Positions 43,298 through 52,960 of a stretch of 64,000 nt of DNA are shown in pieces. Where the stretch lies: NCBI GenBank assembly GCA_905221615.1, contig CAJNDT010005335.1, forward strand, positions 186,001 to 250,000, read 5' to 3'. The position numbers and the translations under genes were made by a program. Each line of letters starts with the position of its first letter. The stretch's first letter is position 1. This DNA is from Symbiodinium sp. CCMP2592. Its lineage: Eukaryota > Sar > Dinophyceae > Suessiales > Symbiodiniaceae. Below the pieces are notes generated by a model. It was not told the DNA's origin. It searched no databases and saw only the letters and a list, made by a program, of their open reading frames with translations.

Positions 43298-43442
43298 TAT
43301 GCCTCAATCCTGAGCCCAGGAAATCCCTGGAGCCTCAAGTTTTGCTTTGGGGCCAATCTGGGGTAAACTCTTTCTTGCCGGGTGGTTCATATTGTGTCCT
43401 TACCTGAGCTTGTGGCTCGCAGTTCCAGGATTTGGGGTTTAA

Positions 43443-43559
43443 GGATCTGATTTCGAATCTGAAGCCTACATGCTTTACACTCAGTGGCCTCAAAAACGCT
43501 TTCTTCAAACTCTCGCAGAAGCCATCGCTTTGTGGGTTGAAGCCTTTTCGCTGTTGTAG
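43443..43559 (+). CDS. Acidic/aromatic exon-like island
   Basis: After TTTAAG: SDFESEAYMLYTQWPQKRFL, QTLAEAIALWVEAFSLL, TAG at 43557. The sense may continue past the TAG (SYPPKSRCCRVKPWAAGG). A second open frame (43432-43629) overlaps. Confidence 0.42.
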   Translation, partial: GSDFESEAYMLYTQWPQKRFLQTLAEAIALWVEAFSLL

Positions 43560-43624
43560 TCATATCCTCCGAAGAGTAGATGTTGTCGAGTCAAGCCATG
43601 GGCTGCTGGTGGCGTTTAATTGGG

Positions 43625-43740
43625 GCTAGGCAGTCAGAGGTCTTTTGCATGTTCCTGATATGGGTGGTTGTCAAAATTATAGTCCCTTTTTGGGTACACT
43701 AGACCCAAAAAGGGACCCTATTTTTGACAACCACCCATAT
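43625..43740. mobile_element. Family 2 element forming an 83-nt perfect-armed palindrome
   Basis: ATATGGGTGGTTGTCAAAA ... CCCTTTTTGGGTACACTAGACCC ... TTTTGACAACCACCCATAT at 43658-43740. The preceding short island (43633-43660, AG|G then AVRGLLHVPDM) ends at GATATGG|GTGG, as at 62342. Confidence 0.72.
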
Positions 43741-44096
43741 GGTGGCTGGCAGGGATGGGGGCTGAGTGGTGCTAGGTCTCCGGTGAAGAAGTTCAGGCAC
43801 GCCATGCAACTTTGAAGCCATAGGGCCTAGACCAGACCCTAAAGTCGAAACCGTATTAGCCGCAACTTGAGCCCTCTATCAAAGCAGCCACCTTAGAGTT
43901 TTGAAGAGAGCCGTGAGCTATGCATCCACCTCCATATGACATAACCCTTAGTCCTCGTTGAGCACTACAATCGTTACGCCCGTGAAACCCTTTAACCCCT
44001 AAACCCCCGAACGCCCTAAACCCCAAACCCTAAACCCTCAAAGCCCTAAGCTGCGCCCTACGCCAAAACCCTAAACCCTAAACGCACACTTCACAG

Positions 44097-44157
44097 AGAA
44101 GCCTCTAAGCCCGGAAGAGTCCCGAGGCCGCAGAGGAAGAGCACTCGCCTCGGCAAG
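44097..44157 (+). CDS. Basic exon-like island
   Basis: One frame reads EASKPGRVPRPQRKSTRLGK. Another frame is open, so the frame is uncertain. Confidence 0.28.
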
Positions 44158-44191
44158 GGACAGTGTCCGGTTGGGCTTCTGGGTCTTGCAG

Positions 44192-44375
44192 GAACATGGG
44201 AGCCTCAACGACGACCAGTAGCGGTGGCAGTGGTAGTGGTGCTAGCACAGTAGCAGTTCTGCAGGAGGAGGAAGAGGAGGAGAAAGCAGCACTTGTCGTC
44301 GCCTGTCGTCGTCGTAGTCGTGGTGACCGTCGTGGTGGTTGTCCGTCATGCCTTCGCCAATCCCCACAACCCTAG
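44192..44375 (+). CDS. Ser/Gly linker, acidic and Arg/Cys-rich exon
   Basis: Acceptor GTCTTGCAG|G; reads MGASTTTSSGGSGSGAST, VAVLQEEEEEEKAALVVACR, then Arg-rich CPSCLRQSPQP and TAG. A flexible linker, an acidic patch and a possible CxxC. Confidence 0.42.
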
Positions 44376-44597
44376 ACCTCAAACCCTGGACCCTGCACCC
44401 TAAGCCCTGAACCTTAAACCCTAAACCTAACAGCCTAAGGCCAAAAGCCGAAACCGGCAACCCCAAACCCTTATCCCCTCAGCAGCTGCTCTGCAGTGGG
44501 GGAGCTCTCCCCATAGCCAGGCCTGAGAGCATACTTGCGCCAATCGTCCTCTGTTGGTAGACAAGTTTCTAATGTATAGTACGCGAAAGGGTGTGTG

Positions 44598-44690
44598 TTT
44601 ACATATATATATATATACACACACACACTCATATACATATACGTATATGTGCGTGTGTATATATATATATATATATATTTGTATTGTGTA
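44598..44690. repeat. TA/CA microsatellite
   Basis: TATATATACACACACA and TGTATATATAT runs. 44700-45040 holds nothing recognised. Confidence 0.85.
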
Positions 44691-45041
44691 CTACAGTGTA
44701 GTATAGGGCTTGGGGCAGGCGGCTTCGCGACACTTAGGAAACACTCCAAACTTTATCCCCAGGCCCGCGTCATGCCTTGGATGAGTTTTGTGAGAATCCT
44801 ATACCTGAAACTAACCACCCTGCCCCGAAGCTAACCTGACAGCCCGTACACGTGCACGAAACCCAAACCAACTCGAACCTCCTTCTTGAGGTCCCACGGC
44901 TGAGAGCTCAGTCGGGCACCCCAGTCGGATGAGACTTGGTGTATATACATCTTGATAAGGCCTACCAACCACACGCCCCCTAAAATAGACTGTCCTCAAG
45001 CGGTCATGAAGCCGCATAAACTAGGTATACGGCCGTTGATG

Positions 45042-45084
45042 CGTGGACCCTCTTAGGGTAGTAGGGACCCTCTTAGGGTAGTAT
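45042..45084. repeat. 20-bp tandem duplication
   Basis: GGACCCTCTTAGGGTAGTAG occurs twice head to tail; each unit contains a short palindrome. Confidence 0.8.
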
Positions 45085-45439
45085 GTAGTGGGTAGCTGCG
45101 TGGCCACACATAACCTTCCAGGGCGTGTGCGTGCGTGAAGGTCCTTCGGGGGGCTTCTAGTAAGGATTTCAATCACCAGGGCTCCATACTGTCTCTGAAA
45201 AATTGGGGGTGCTTTTTTTTGTGAGTCGTGGTAACAATGCGTACCTGGGCGTTTAGGATTCTGCACTGGGGCTGATTTTCAGAAGCATACACGAGACTTC
45301 GCAGTTTAACTTCTGTTGGACCATGGGGGCTCAGCGGCGAGGGAGACGAGGTTAAGGATTGCGGCCTTACAGATAGGGTGGAGGGTTCAGGATCAGCTGT
45401 TTCAACTTGGGCTTGGATCCGATTTTCGAATCTCCCATG

Positions 45440-45525
45440 CTGTCGTGATGGTGAGCCTGCCTGCGCGATGCCCGTTTCACCCGATCGCGCGGGAAGGCTT
45501 CCCGCCCCATCATCATGCGAGCCAG
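45440..45525 (+). CDS. Possible exon, strand uncertain
   Basis: Reads VSLPARCPFHPIAREGFPPH then HHASQ and donor GTGAAA at 45526. A long minus-strand frame (45173-45616) overlaps, so the strand is not settled. Confidence 0.22.
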
Positions 45526-45833
45526 GTGAAACACAGGCAGACATAGCTGAAAAGCCCTGATACTGCATGCCCCGACAAGGCCACGTCGGAACCTTGCACG
45601 TAGGTAAGGTCTCCAATCTGCTATCCCCGTGTGTGTGTGTGTGTGGCGGGTATTGGGTAGGCTTGGCTATCCCATTCCACTTCTTTCGTGTAGGGGTTGC
45701 AACCGAGAAAGTCTCTGGAAGCCTGTCAGGGCGTTATAAGGTTTAGGACCCACACCCATGAACCCAAGACCCTTGAAGCTTCATGGGATCTACGGTTTAG
45801 GGCTCAGGGTGAGGAGGGGGGGCTGAGAAACAG

Positions 45834-45887
45834 GCCACAACGGCCCCAAAATCGCCAGTGACAGCTGCGCGGGCCTCATATCAAGGG
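45834..45887 (+). CDS. Thr/Ala/Pro exon-like island
   Basis: Acceptor AAACAG|G; reads ATTAPKSPVTAARASYQG, similar in style to the island at 27452. Confidence 0.34.
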
Positions 45888-45939
45888 GAGTGTCGGAGGA
45901 CACGGGACGCTGATATAGATTCTCAATATAGCGTATATA

Positions 45940-45962
45940 TATATATATAGAGAGAGAGAGAA
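45940..45962. repeat. AT/GA microsatellite
   Basis: TATATATATAT followed by AGAGAGAGAG. The TA-rich text to 46080 carries no gene. Confidence 0.75.
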
Positions 45963-46138
45963 AGCTATACTATGTACTTGTGCTACTAATTAACTACATT
46001 ATGTACTGTATTCCTTGTGTCGCATACTGTGTATGATAAAGTAGATACTTTGTACTATGCTCTACATACGTAGACCTTAAAATGGTAAGATCCTTAATAT
46101 TGCAAGAGCCAGTAATCTGCAAATCCAAATCAAGAGAG

Positions 46139-46300
46139 CCCCAAGTGCTCAAGGCTGTTACAATGTTTAGGCTTCTGGACAAGTCAGGTCCTGAGTACTG
46201 TAACATTGGGTTCATCACTGAGTTTAGCCGCGCTCATCCTCCATTTTTACAGCATAGCTGTCTAAGAGCCACCAAGGTAGGGTGTGAAGAATGCGCCAGG
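46139..46300 (+). CDS. Weak coding-like stretch
   Basis: One frame reads MFRLLDKSGPEYCNIGFITE and FSRAHPPFLQHSCLRATKVG. No splice sites are obvious. Confidence 0.25.
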
Positions 46301-46560
46301 TCCGCTTTTCCTGAAGCTCGAACAAGCAACCCTGCCCAAAACCCCAAGCCGTAAACCCTTACCTCATACCGACTTCTGCTGTGCCGAACTATGCAGCAGG
46401 AAGAGTCTTGAAAGCCCAAAGCCTAAGCAGCGGGGAAAACCGTACACCTTAAAGCCTAAACCTAAACCCTTATTATTCTGACTATTGGTAGTATTCACTA
46501 TCATTAGTCGTAGTACTACTGTGATGATTAATCGTATTATTGTTAGCTAACCCTAACCAG

Positions 46561-46638
46561 GCCAGGGTTGCTCCCAAAGCTGCTTCCTCGAGCCCGCGCC
46601 CGGGGGCCAAGTCTAAGTCTCTGCTCTTCGAAAGACAG
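46561..46638 (+). CDS. Basic Ala/Ser/Pro exon-like island
   Basis: Acceptor AACCAG|G; reads ARVAPKAASSSPRPGAKSKS then LLFERQ. GC-rich against repeat flanks. Confidence 0.42.
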
Positions 46639-46910
46639 CGGGGGGGAAATGTCGGTTGGATTCGATGTTCGACGGTTTAGGGTTCGAGGGTTTAGCGTTC
46701 AGGGTTTAGGATTTAGGGTTCGAGGGTTGCGGCTGCAAGAGTTTTTCAGGCTTACAGGTTTCGGCTTTGAAGTTTTCAGGCTGAAGCTGTTTTCGGCACC
46801 GTAATAAAGGGGGGGGGTGTTCGGAAGGCCCTGCAGGCGGCTCGACATCCCGATCTCGTTGCTGGTCTCTGCAGATTGGTCCGGTGCATGTTTGGAATGA
46901 TTTTTACGTC

Positions 46911-47012
46911 GTACTGTTGATGATATAATCCTGCATTACCTTAAGAACCCTACACCACGAGAATTATGGTATATTCCTTATTATGGGTAATGCAGGATAT
47001 CATCAACCGTAG
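46911..47012. mobile_element. Family 8 inverted-repeat element, copy A
   Basis: TACTGTTGATGATATAATCC + TGCATTACC mirrors GGTAATGCA + GGATATCATCAACCGTA. Lies 26 bases before the exon at 47039. Confidence 0.75.
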
Positions 47013-47038
47013 GTCTCGATTTAAAATGGGTCCGCAAG

Positions 47039-47372
47039 ACAGGATGGCACCATGCTCTCTGGATTGAGGCTTGTGCCAAGAGGCTGGCGATCCTTGTCCT
47101 TTCAGATTCTCTAGCCGCCCTGAATCTTTCTGCTTCTTTGAGGCCTGGCGCCTTCGTTTCTGCTATGGCCCAAACCTCATGTGGGTGGCTATCAAAATTA
47201 GGGGCCCTTTTTGGGTACCCTATAAATCAGGTGCCGTACTATAATAGGGACCCAAAAAGGGACCATAATTTTGACAAGCACCCATGTCTTTGTCAGCCCT
47301 GGCCTGCACAAGCAGAAACATATCAGCTTGTACTGGGGAAGCGGCTTTTCTTCGCCCAAAATCTTTTGCCCC
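47039..47372 (+). CDS. Two exons joined across a family 2 element used as an intron
   Basis: Exon 1 (47039-47184, after CGCAAG) reads TGWHHALWIEACAKRLAILV, LSDSLAALNLSASLRPGAF, VSAMAQTSC. Exon 2 (47297-about 47372, after TTTGTCAG; donor GTGAGC at 47373) reads PGLHKQKHISLYWGSGFSSP then KIFCP. Intron 47185-47296 (GTGGCTATC ... TGTCAG, 112 nt) is essentially the family 2 element; removing it leaves TGT GG|C CCT in frame. The same second frame stays coding-like to TGA at 47469. Family not recognised. Confidence 0.55.
47178..47288. mobile_element. Family 2 element within an intron
   Basis: ATGTGGGTGGCTATCAAAATT ... CTTTTTGGGTACCC ... GACCCAAAAAGGGACC ... AATTTTGACAAGCACCCATG. Confidence 0.8.
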
Positions 47373-47528
47373 GGTGAGCACAGAATCACGGTACACACGA
47401 TGCAACATCGTAACTTCCACTCCAAAGATGGAACCACACGCAAAGATTCAATCGGATTAACCAAACTTTGAAGTCCCTAAGGATCCGAACCTAACGAACC
47501 GGAACTCAAACTCTCTCAACCGACTTGG

Positions 47529-47638
47529 AGGATCATGGGACTAAGTAAGTAGGGCTATAAGTACCTTAATTGGGGTTATAAGTAATTCTAAGTACAGTTA
47601 CCTTAATTATAACCCTAGTTACTAAGTCCCATGATCCT
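47529..47638. mobile_element. Family 9 inverted-repeat element
   Basis: GGATCATGGGACTAAGTAAG ... AGGGCTATAAG ... TTATAACCCTAG ... TTACTAAGTCCCATGATCC. Single copy here. 47720-48180 is AT-rich with no gene I can support. Confidence 0.72.
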
Positions 47639-48189
47639 TTTAAGTAGACCCTATGAGGCACGGCTGCTGCTGAGATCGCCAAGCAGCCGAAGATGCGCCC
47701 AGCCTCTCCCGGGGCAGGCGTGGTATGTTTGCTATACTGTATTTCATTTGCTGTCTGATATCCCTATTATACTCCAGTGGTATAATACTCACTTGTGATA
47801 TCTACCGTCTATTATCTCATGTTATAGTAGCTCGGGGATCCCCCTGGGTTGTTGCTACTGTCGTTGCTAGCCTTGTTGATACGGTGATGATCACTCTTCT
47901 TGCCTTCTCTATCACTATAGTCATGAAAATTGCTGTTGCCATGCTACTACCGACACTATCATGATTGTATTCGTTCAGCGGATAACTACTGTAATCATGT
48001 TCGCAGTTTGTATGGCTACACTGTATGATTATTGCTGTTACCATGATGCCTTTTGTAAATATTGCTAAGATTACTCTTCTTTTGCTTCTGTCTTCTTACG
48101 GCTTTCACTAATTCTCTCTGCTACTATTACTGTTAGTGTATGATTACTATTGCCGTCATCAAAAATAGTCCTGCCGTCGCTGTTATTAG

Positions 48190-48320
48190 TACGGTTGATG
48201 ATATACATACATATATATATATATGTATATACCCTGCATTACCTACAGTAAGGAGTATACCATCATTCCCATCGTTTAGGGTCCTTAAGGTATAATGCAG
48301 GATTTACATCATCCACCGTA
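48190..48320. mobile_element. Family 8 element, copy B, with microsatellite inside the left arm
   Basis: TACGGTTGATGATAT then (AT)n, then CCCTGCATTACC; the right arm is TATAATGCAGGATTTACATC + ATCCACCGTA. The AT run splits the left TIR. Confidence 0.7.
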
Positions 48321-48373
48321 GTACGAATGACTCCGAGCCGGGCTTAGGTGAAGCCCGGAGCTCCCCCCCCCAG

Positions 48374-48438
48374 CCGCCCGAGGCGTGAAAAAGGCGCCCG
48401 CCAAAGCCGTTCCCGCCGGAGTCCACGGCTGCCTTTAG
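48374..48438 (+). CDS. Lys/Ala/Pro exon-like island
   Basis: After a C-rich tract ending CCCCCCAG; reads ARGVKKAPAKAVPAGVHGCL and TAG. 48440-48930 holds drifted TTTAGGG text only. Confidence 0.35.
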
Positions 48439-48937
48439 GGTCCTTTCAGTTTTGGGGCTTTGGGTTCAGATTCGGGTTTAGGATTTAAGTAGTCTTAGGC
48501 TTTAGAGTTTGAGCAGATGGCTTTTCTATAAGGGCTTCTAATGTAAGGTGAAGAGACACTGCAAGGGCGTAGCGGTTTCGGGTTTGAAGCCTTATCCCAA
48601 GAAGCACCACAATTCAGGGTCTAGGGACCCGAAGCCCTCAACCATGCCGTAAGCCCAAACCATGTAAGGTTTAGGATTTAGGGTTAAGAGGTGTGTGGGT
48701 TGTGGGGTTTTCCAAGTTTAAGGCCTAGATTTTTGGTAGGGCTTCGGGTCACAGGGTTCAGGGTTTGGGGGGGTCAGGGGTTGAGAAAATCTTTGAAGAG
48801 TGGCCGTAAACTCTAAGCTCCAAGCGCTAAAATCCTAAAGCGCTCCACCCGGCACCGCAAGTTTTGTGGGGCTGCATGGCAACGTGCGAAGAACGTCTTC
48901 GGACTTCAGGCTTAGGGCTTGAGGTCCCAGAAATAGA

Positions 48938-49044
48938 TTTGGGTGGTTGTCAAAATTAGGGTACCGTTTTGGATACCCTAATTATTAGGTGCCGAATTTT
49001 ACATTGGGGTCCAAAAAGGTACCATGATATTGACAACCACCCGA
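48938..49044. mobile_element. Family 2 element with flanking direct repeat
   Basis: GGGTGGTTGTCAAAATTAGG ... GGTCCAAAAAGG ... TTGACAACCACCC. AATAGATTT lies at both flanks, a candidate 9-bp target-site duplication. Confidence 0.78.
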
Positions 49045-49175
49045 ATAGATTTTCAGAGGTGATCCATAGACCCCGGACAACGAACCGAAAGTGCCAGACA
49101 CACAAACCGGAGTTCCGGCGCCTGGCATTTCGAGTGCCAGGCCCAACTTGAGGAAGTACCTCTGGACGTGGGACC

Positions 49176-49213
49176 GGGTGGTGGTGGTGGTGGTGGTGGT
49201 GGTGGTGGTGGTG
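49176..49213. repeat. GTG microsatellite
   Basis: (GGT)n of about 36 bases. Confidence 0.85.
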
Positions 49214-49251
49214 CCAAGCCTGTCCTCATCATGTGTGCCCTTCTCGCACAC

Positions 49252-49355
49252 ACCTGAAAATAGGGGACCCTAATATAGGACCCTAGATGGTAGGATCCTT
49301 ATCGTAAGGACCCCAAAATAAGGTACCTGCACCCCTGATTATCGGAAACTTCCAT
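49252..49355. mobile_element. Family 3 element, reverse orientation, diverged
   Basis: TGAAAATAGGGGACCCTAAT ... AAGGATCC-like core ... GATTATCGGAAACTTCC. Confidence 0.62.
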
Positions 49356-49377
49356 TTAATAGAGGTCGGTTTTGCAC

Positions 49378-50615
49378 AGAGTTGGCCACGGCCCTGTTTG
49401 CTGAGTTGCCCCTGATTGACATGAAGATATGAGAGTTTCCGAAAATTGGGGGGTACCTTCTTTTGGGGTCCGTATGATAAGGATCCTACTATTTAGGGTA
49501 CTTTCTTTAGGGTTCCCCATTTTCGGAAACACCCATATCTCCAAGAAAACCGCCAGCTTTTCATGTCAATCCACAGCGTCGCTGTAAGCCCTGCACCAGC
49601 CCTCCAGTGCTGGGCGTTCGTGTTGTAAGGCATCGGACATGTTGGAGGGTATACGAGTGCAGAAGCGCAGAACGGAGCTTTTGCGTACAGGACCCAAAAA
49701 GCCTTTTACCAACATTTTGTCCACGTACTAGCTCAGACCGCCAAAGACGTGCAGCTGCCGAAGAAGTCGACCCCATGGCACACGAAAGTAAGCTTCCATC
49801 AGCCATGCCTGAACCTGAAAGCCTGAAGCCTCTTCTCCAAGGCGGCGAAGTGATCTGTTTCAAATTCAGGTGGAATGAGGGGTCTGGGACTGGTCAGCTG
49901 ATGGCATTTCAGAGGTTGGGTTCAGTTGTCGGGTTTCCGCGCTTCGATTCAGGATTGGAGGACTCCGCTTTTATTTTTATGGGCAGAGGTGTTGCCCTTC
50001 GGGTACTTCTTGTAGGGCTTCGGCTATGTGAGAACAATGCCTTCACAGGGCGATCCGGGGACTTGGCCCTTGAGGACCAGTGCGGCGCCTTCGGTGTTCA
50101 GGGTGACTTTGTGATCCGAATTTCGATGCTGCTCAGGCTGGTTTAATTGTAAGCTCGTATCAACGCACATGCTCAAGGGCAACAGCAGCCCGAAACGCCC
50201 AGCCTGTTTTCAAGACACAGCTAAAGACGTTTGAACAGAATATTGAAGAATTCCTTTGGCCTCCTTGCTGTAATAGGCCCCCATATTACCATCTCACCCG
50301 TTTGGAACCGGGACTTGACCCATTTCGAAGCTCTTGAGCACATCACGCGTATCTGCAGGGTCATATAATTATGAGGCTTTTGAATGAGTGGAAGTCATTT
50401 TTTTGGTTTCAGGTGTTGGGGCCCAGATGGCTTGAACGATGCTCCTCTGTGTTCTTCATGCAGCAGGACGATGTAGCCTGTTTAGTACAAAGCCGCTGTT
50501 TGTCTAATTTTGGGGGAGAATCGAAGTTTCATGGAGACTTGCTAAGACCTTCAGACACGTTCAAACCCAAGTCTTACAAGGGTTTGGGCTTTCGAACCCT
50601 TCAAGCTTATGCGTA
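49378..50615 (+). CDS. Multi-exon gene of unknown family around a family 3 element
   Basis: Pieces in order: about 49378-49430 (after GCACAG; LATALFAELPLIDMKI then TGA in frame); 49546-49583 (after CCAAG; KPPAFHVNPQRR, donor GTAAGC); 49630-49787 (after TGTAAG; IGHVGGYTSAEAQNGAFAYR, TQKAFYQHFVHVLAQTAKDV, QLPKKSTPWHTK, donor GTAAGC at 49788); 50107-50615, one frame with a single TGA at 50335 (DPNFDAAQAGLIVSSYQR, VFKTQLKTFEQNIEEFLWPP, then VLGPRWLERCSSVFFMQQDD after a TTTCAG at 50412). The 49546 and 49630 exons join in phase (T|GC), giving a 43-nt intron. The first piece and the family 3 element (49426-49540) abut, again suggesting an element-derived intron. The order is inference; the 49630 exon is the firmest. 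Confidence 0.5.
49426..49540. mobile_element. Family 3 element between two exon-like pieces
   Basis: GATATGAGAGTTTCCGAAAA ... GGGTACC ... GTCCGTATGATAAGGATCCT ... CCATTTTCGGAAACACCCATATC. Confidence 0.8.
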
Positions 50616-51085
50616 ACAATATACCCTCGTAAAGGCCTGAGCCCTGAACCCCATACGCACCCTTATCCCGGCCTCAATGAAGCCCCGATTACCCCAAACC
50701 CTAAACCCTAAACCTTGAAACCCCCAAGAAAGAGAAAGAGCCTTGGTCCAGGGCATTTGCGGCCCCATCTGAAGCATCGGAGTCCTTGTTCCCGGCGGGG
50801 TGGCGGCGAAGGGGGAGTTTTGGAAACATGGGACTTGGGTTGACGGGAAAGACAATGGGAAGGTTTCGGGTTTTGTTTTTCGTTCGGGTCCAGAGTATGG
50901 GTTTGCGGTTTTGCAATTAGGAGGGTTCAGGGTTTTCAATATAGAAAGGTTCAGGGTTCAGAATATGGAGGGTTTAGGGATCGGTTGAACTAGAAAATAG
51001 GAGGGTTCTACAGCGGGTTCTGACAAGCAGGCAATGACCGGCAGAAGCTTCGGCTTTAGATTAAAAGATGGTCGGTATTCTAGAC

Positions 51086-51275
51086 GGGCCTTGGTAAGTA
51101 GAAGAGGTTTTCGGGGATCAATGCAGTATATTGATTGTGTCGGGGCTTAGTAGCGTCAAACCCTCTGCCTGCGTTGATACTATAAGACTAGGGTGTGGGG
51201 GGGTATACTATACTGCAATTTTATTATGAGAACCTTCAGGAACCCCAAACTGGTATTGGGTACTTATTTAGGCCG
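51086..51275. mobile_element. Family 1-like elements, two degraded copies
   Basis: GGCCTTGGTAAGTAGAAGAG at 51086 and TATACTATACTGC ... CAGGAACCCC ... GGTACTTATTTAGG at 51195-51275. Confidence 0.45.
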
Positions 51276-51293
51276 TTTGTGTTCCTTCTGCGA

Positions 51294-51380
51294 TTCAGCT
51301 CGCCGGCGGCCAACAGAGCCATTCCACGATGCGCAAATCGCCTGGGTCGGCTGCTGGTGGCCCCTCTTATATAATATGGG
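51294..51380 (+). CDS. Exon-like island running into a family 3 element
   Basis: After TGCGATTCAG; reads ARRRPTEPFHDAQIAWVGCW then WPLLYNMG, with GTTTCC of the element next. Confidence 0.38.
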
Positions 51381-51474
51381 AGTTTCCGAAAATTGGGGGT
51401 ACGACCCCAACATGAGGATCCTACTATTTAGGATACTATATTAGGGTCCCCCATTTTCGGAAACTCCCACATAG
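51375..51474. mobile_element. Family 3 inverted-repeat element, well preserved
   Basis: ATGGGAGTTTCCGAAAATTG ... GGATCCTACTATTTAGG ... CCATTTTCGGAAACTCCCACAT. Confidence 0.82.
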
Positions 51475-51510
51475 GACCCATTAAGGGCGACTATCAGAGT
51501 TCTATGATAT

Positions 51511-51608
51511 AGAGGCCGTAATAAGTAGAACAGGGTTTTGCGGCCCATTGGACTATAAGTATAATAAGGAGCCCCAAAATAGTATTGGTGATTATTTCGG
51601 ATCCTATC
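51511..51608. mobile_element. Family 1 inverted-repeat element
   Basis: GAGGCCGTAATAAGTAGAAC ... GCCCCAAAATAGTATTGG ... TTATTTCGGATCCTAT. Confidence 0.62.
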
Positions 51609-51693
51609 TTATGCGACTTGAGGAATGAAGTCGTTACAAAACTCTTACAAAGCATCCCTTGAAACCCTGGAACAAACCCTACAAATCCGTTAG

Positions 51694-52041
51694 GAAGCCG
51701 TGCGAGATCTGATCCATGCAAGGGCAAGCGGTATAAGTGGACTGAGAGCTTTAGCACCCTTCATTGCCAGCTTGGGAAGGGCCAGAGGGAATTACAGTAG
51801 GATACTAACTGTTCCGTTTTGGGACATGCTGATACGAACCAGGACGGAACGCTCCGGGGCTCAAACAGGGTTTTTGTCTCGGGTCATTTGAGGTCTTGGG
51901 TTGAAGAAGGCTGCAACATGGCTCATGCCAAGAATGTCTCCTAGTGGGAGTCCTAGTCGGAGGGTTCCATCGCATGTCATGGCTGAATCCTCCGGTAGAC
52001 ATGTGACAGATTGTGACAGACGCGACCTCCCGCATTCTTAA
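51694..52041 (+). CDS. ORF of unknown family with one in-frame TGA
   Basis: Acceptor CCGTTAG|G. One frame reads EAVRDLIHARASGISGLRAL, APFIASLGRARGNYSRILTV, PFWDMLIRTRTERSGAQTGF, LSRVI, TGA at 51889, then GLGLKKAATWLMPRMSPSG and SRRVPSHVMAESSGRHVTD to TAA at 52039. The sense on either side of TGA is equally good and in the same frame. Pseudogene, recoding, or a short intron around the stop. Confidence 0.55.
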
Positions 52042-52643
52042 GACGCTTGCGTCCTGCAGCCGAATAGCTTAACCCCGCACCCCTAACCTTGAGTCTGAAC
52101 GCCCAGAACCCGAATTCAGTTTCAATGCTGTAAGCCCGGAGCCGACAAGCTCCGAAGCCCCACAACCTTGAGCGCCAAATCGTTTGAACCATTCGGGAGG
52201 TTTTTTGAACTCCTACAGTACCCTAAACCTAACCAAGCCCTAAGCCCAAACCCCTACAGCTCGCGACCTGGGTGGGGATCGTCATCAGGGCCCAAGGGGC
52301 CATGTTGATGGTTGCATGAATTAGTGCTCGGCTGAAGGAGCTTTTCAGGCTTAGGCTCTGACCTCCCATCGGGTGTCCCCGCTGGTATCCCAGAGGGCTT
52401 GCTATGCCTCTCCTAGGGCTTAGTAGGGGGTGTATCCTGTGGTTCAAGGAGTCCTCGGCCGGACGCTTCTTCTTGTTGGGTTGATTCGTGATAGCCGGGG
52501 TCAGTTTAGGGTTCAGCGTTTAGAGTTCAGGGTTTAGGGCTTAGAGTTTAGGGTTTAGGATTTAGGGTTTAGGGCGGTTAGTGATCTTTTTGATGCTTGT
52601 CTGTGGTGCCAGCGACTGCTGCTTGGTACCTAGTGCTTCGGAG

Positions 52644-52756
52644 GCAGGTCTACTAGTTCCGACACCCGTACCATGTTCAATGCTACCAGCTCTAGTACTA
52701 GTACTGCTGCCTGTGCTATGTCGGGAGGCGAACTCAGATTATTCAAAGTGGATTAG
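52644..52756 (+). CDS. Ser/Thr-rich terminal exon-like island
   Basis: Acceptor TTCGGAG|G; reads STSSDTRTMFNATSSSTSTA then ACAMSGGELRLFKVD, TAG at 52754. Confidence 0.4.
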
Positions 52757-52830
52757 CCTAAATCCCTAGTTCTAAGCGCCCTAAACCCGGAACCCTTACC
52801 ATAAACCCCTAAACCCCAGACCTGCTTAAG

Positions 52831-52960
52831 CCGCTTCCGGCGCAGTATATGGAGGTCAAAGAGCCCCGAGCGATGGACACTTTAGAGCTTCGAAGCTTCG
52901 CCGCTGCAGCGAGTACGCTCAAGAGAGTACCTAAGACCCCAAAGAAGCGTCCTTCTCAAG
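52831..52960 (+). CDS. Exon-like island, helix then Lys/Pro-rich
   Basis: After TTAAG; reads PLPAQYMEVKEPRAMDTLEL, RSFAAAASTLKRVPKTPKKR, PSQ, with CAAG|GA (GA donor) at 52961. Could start at ATG 52849. Confidence 0.45.
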
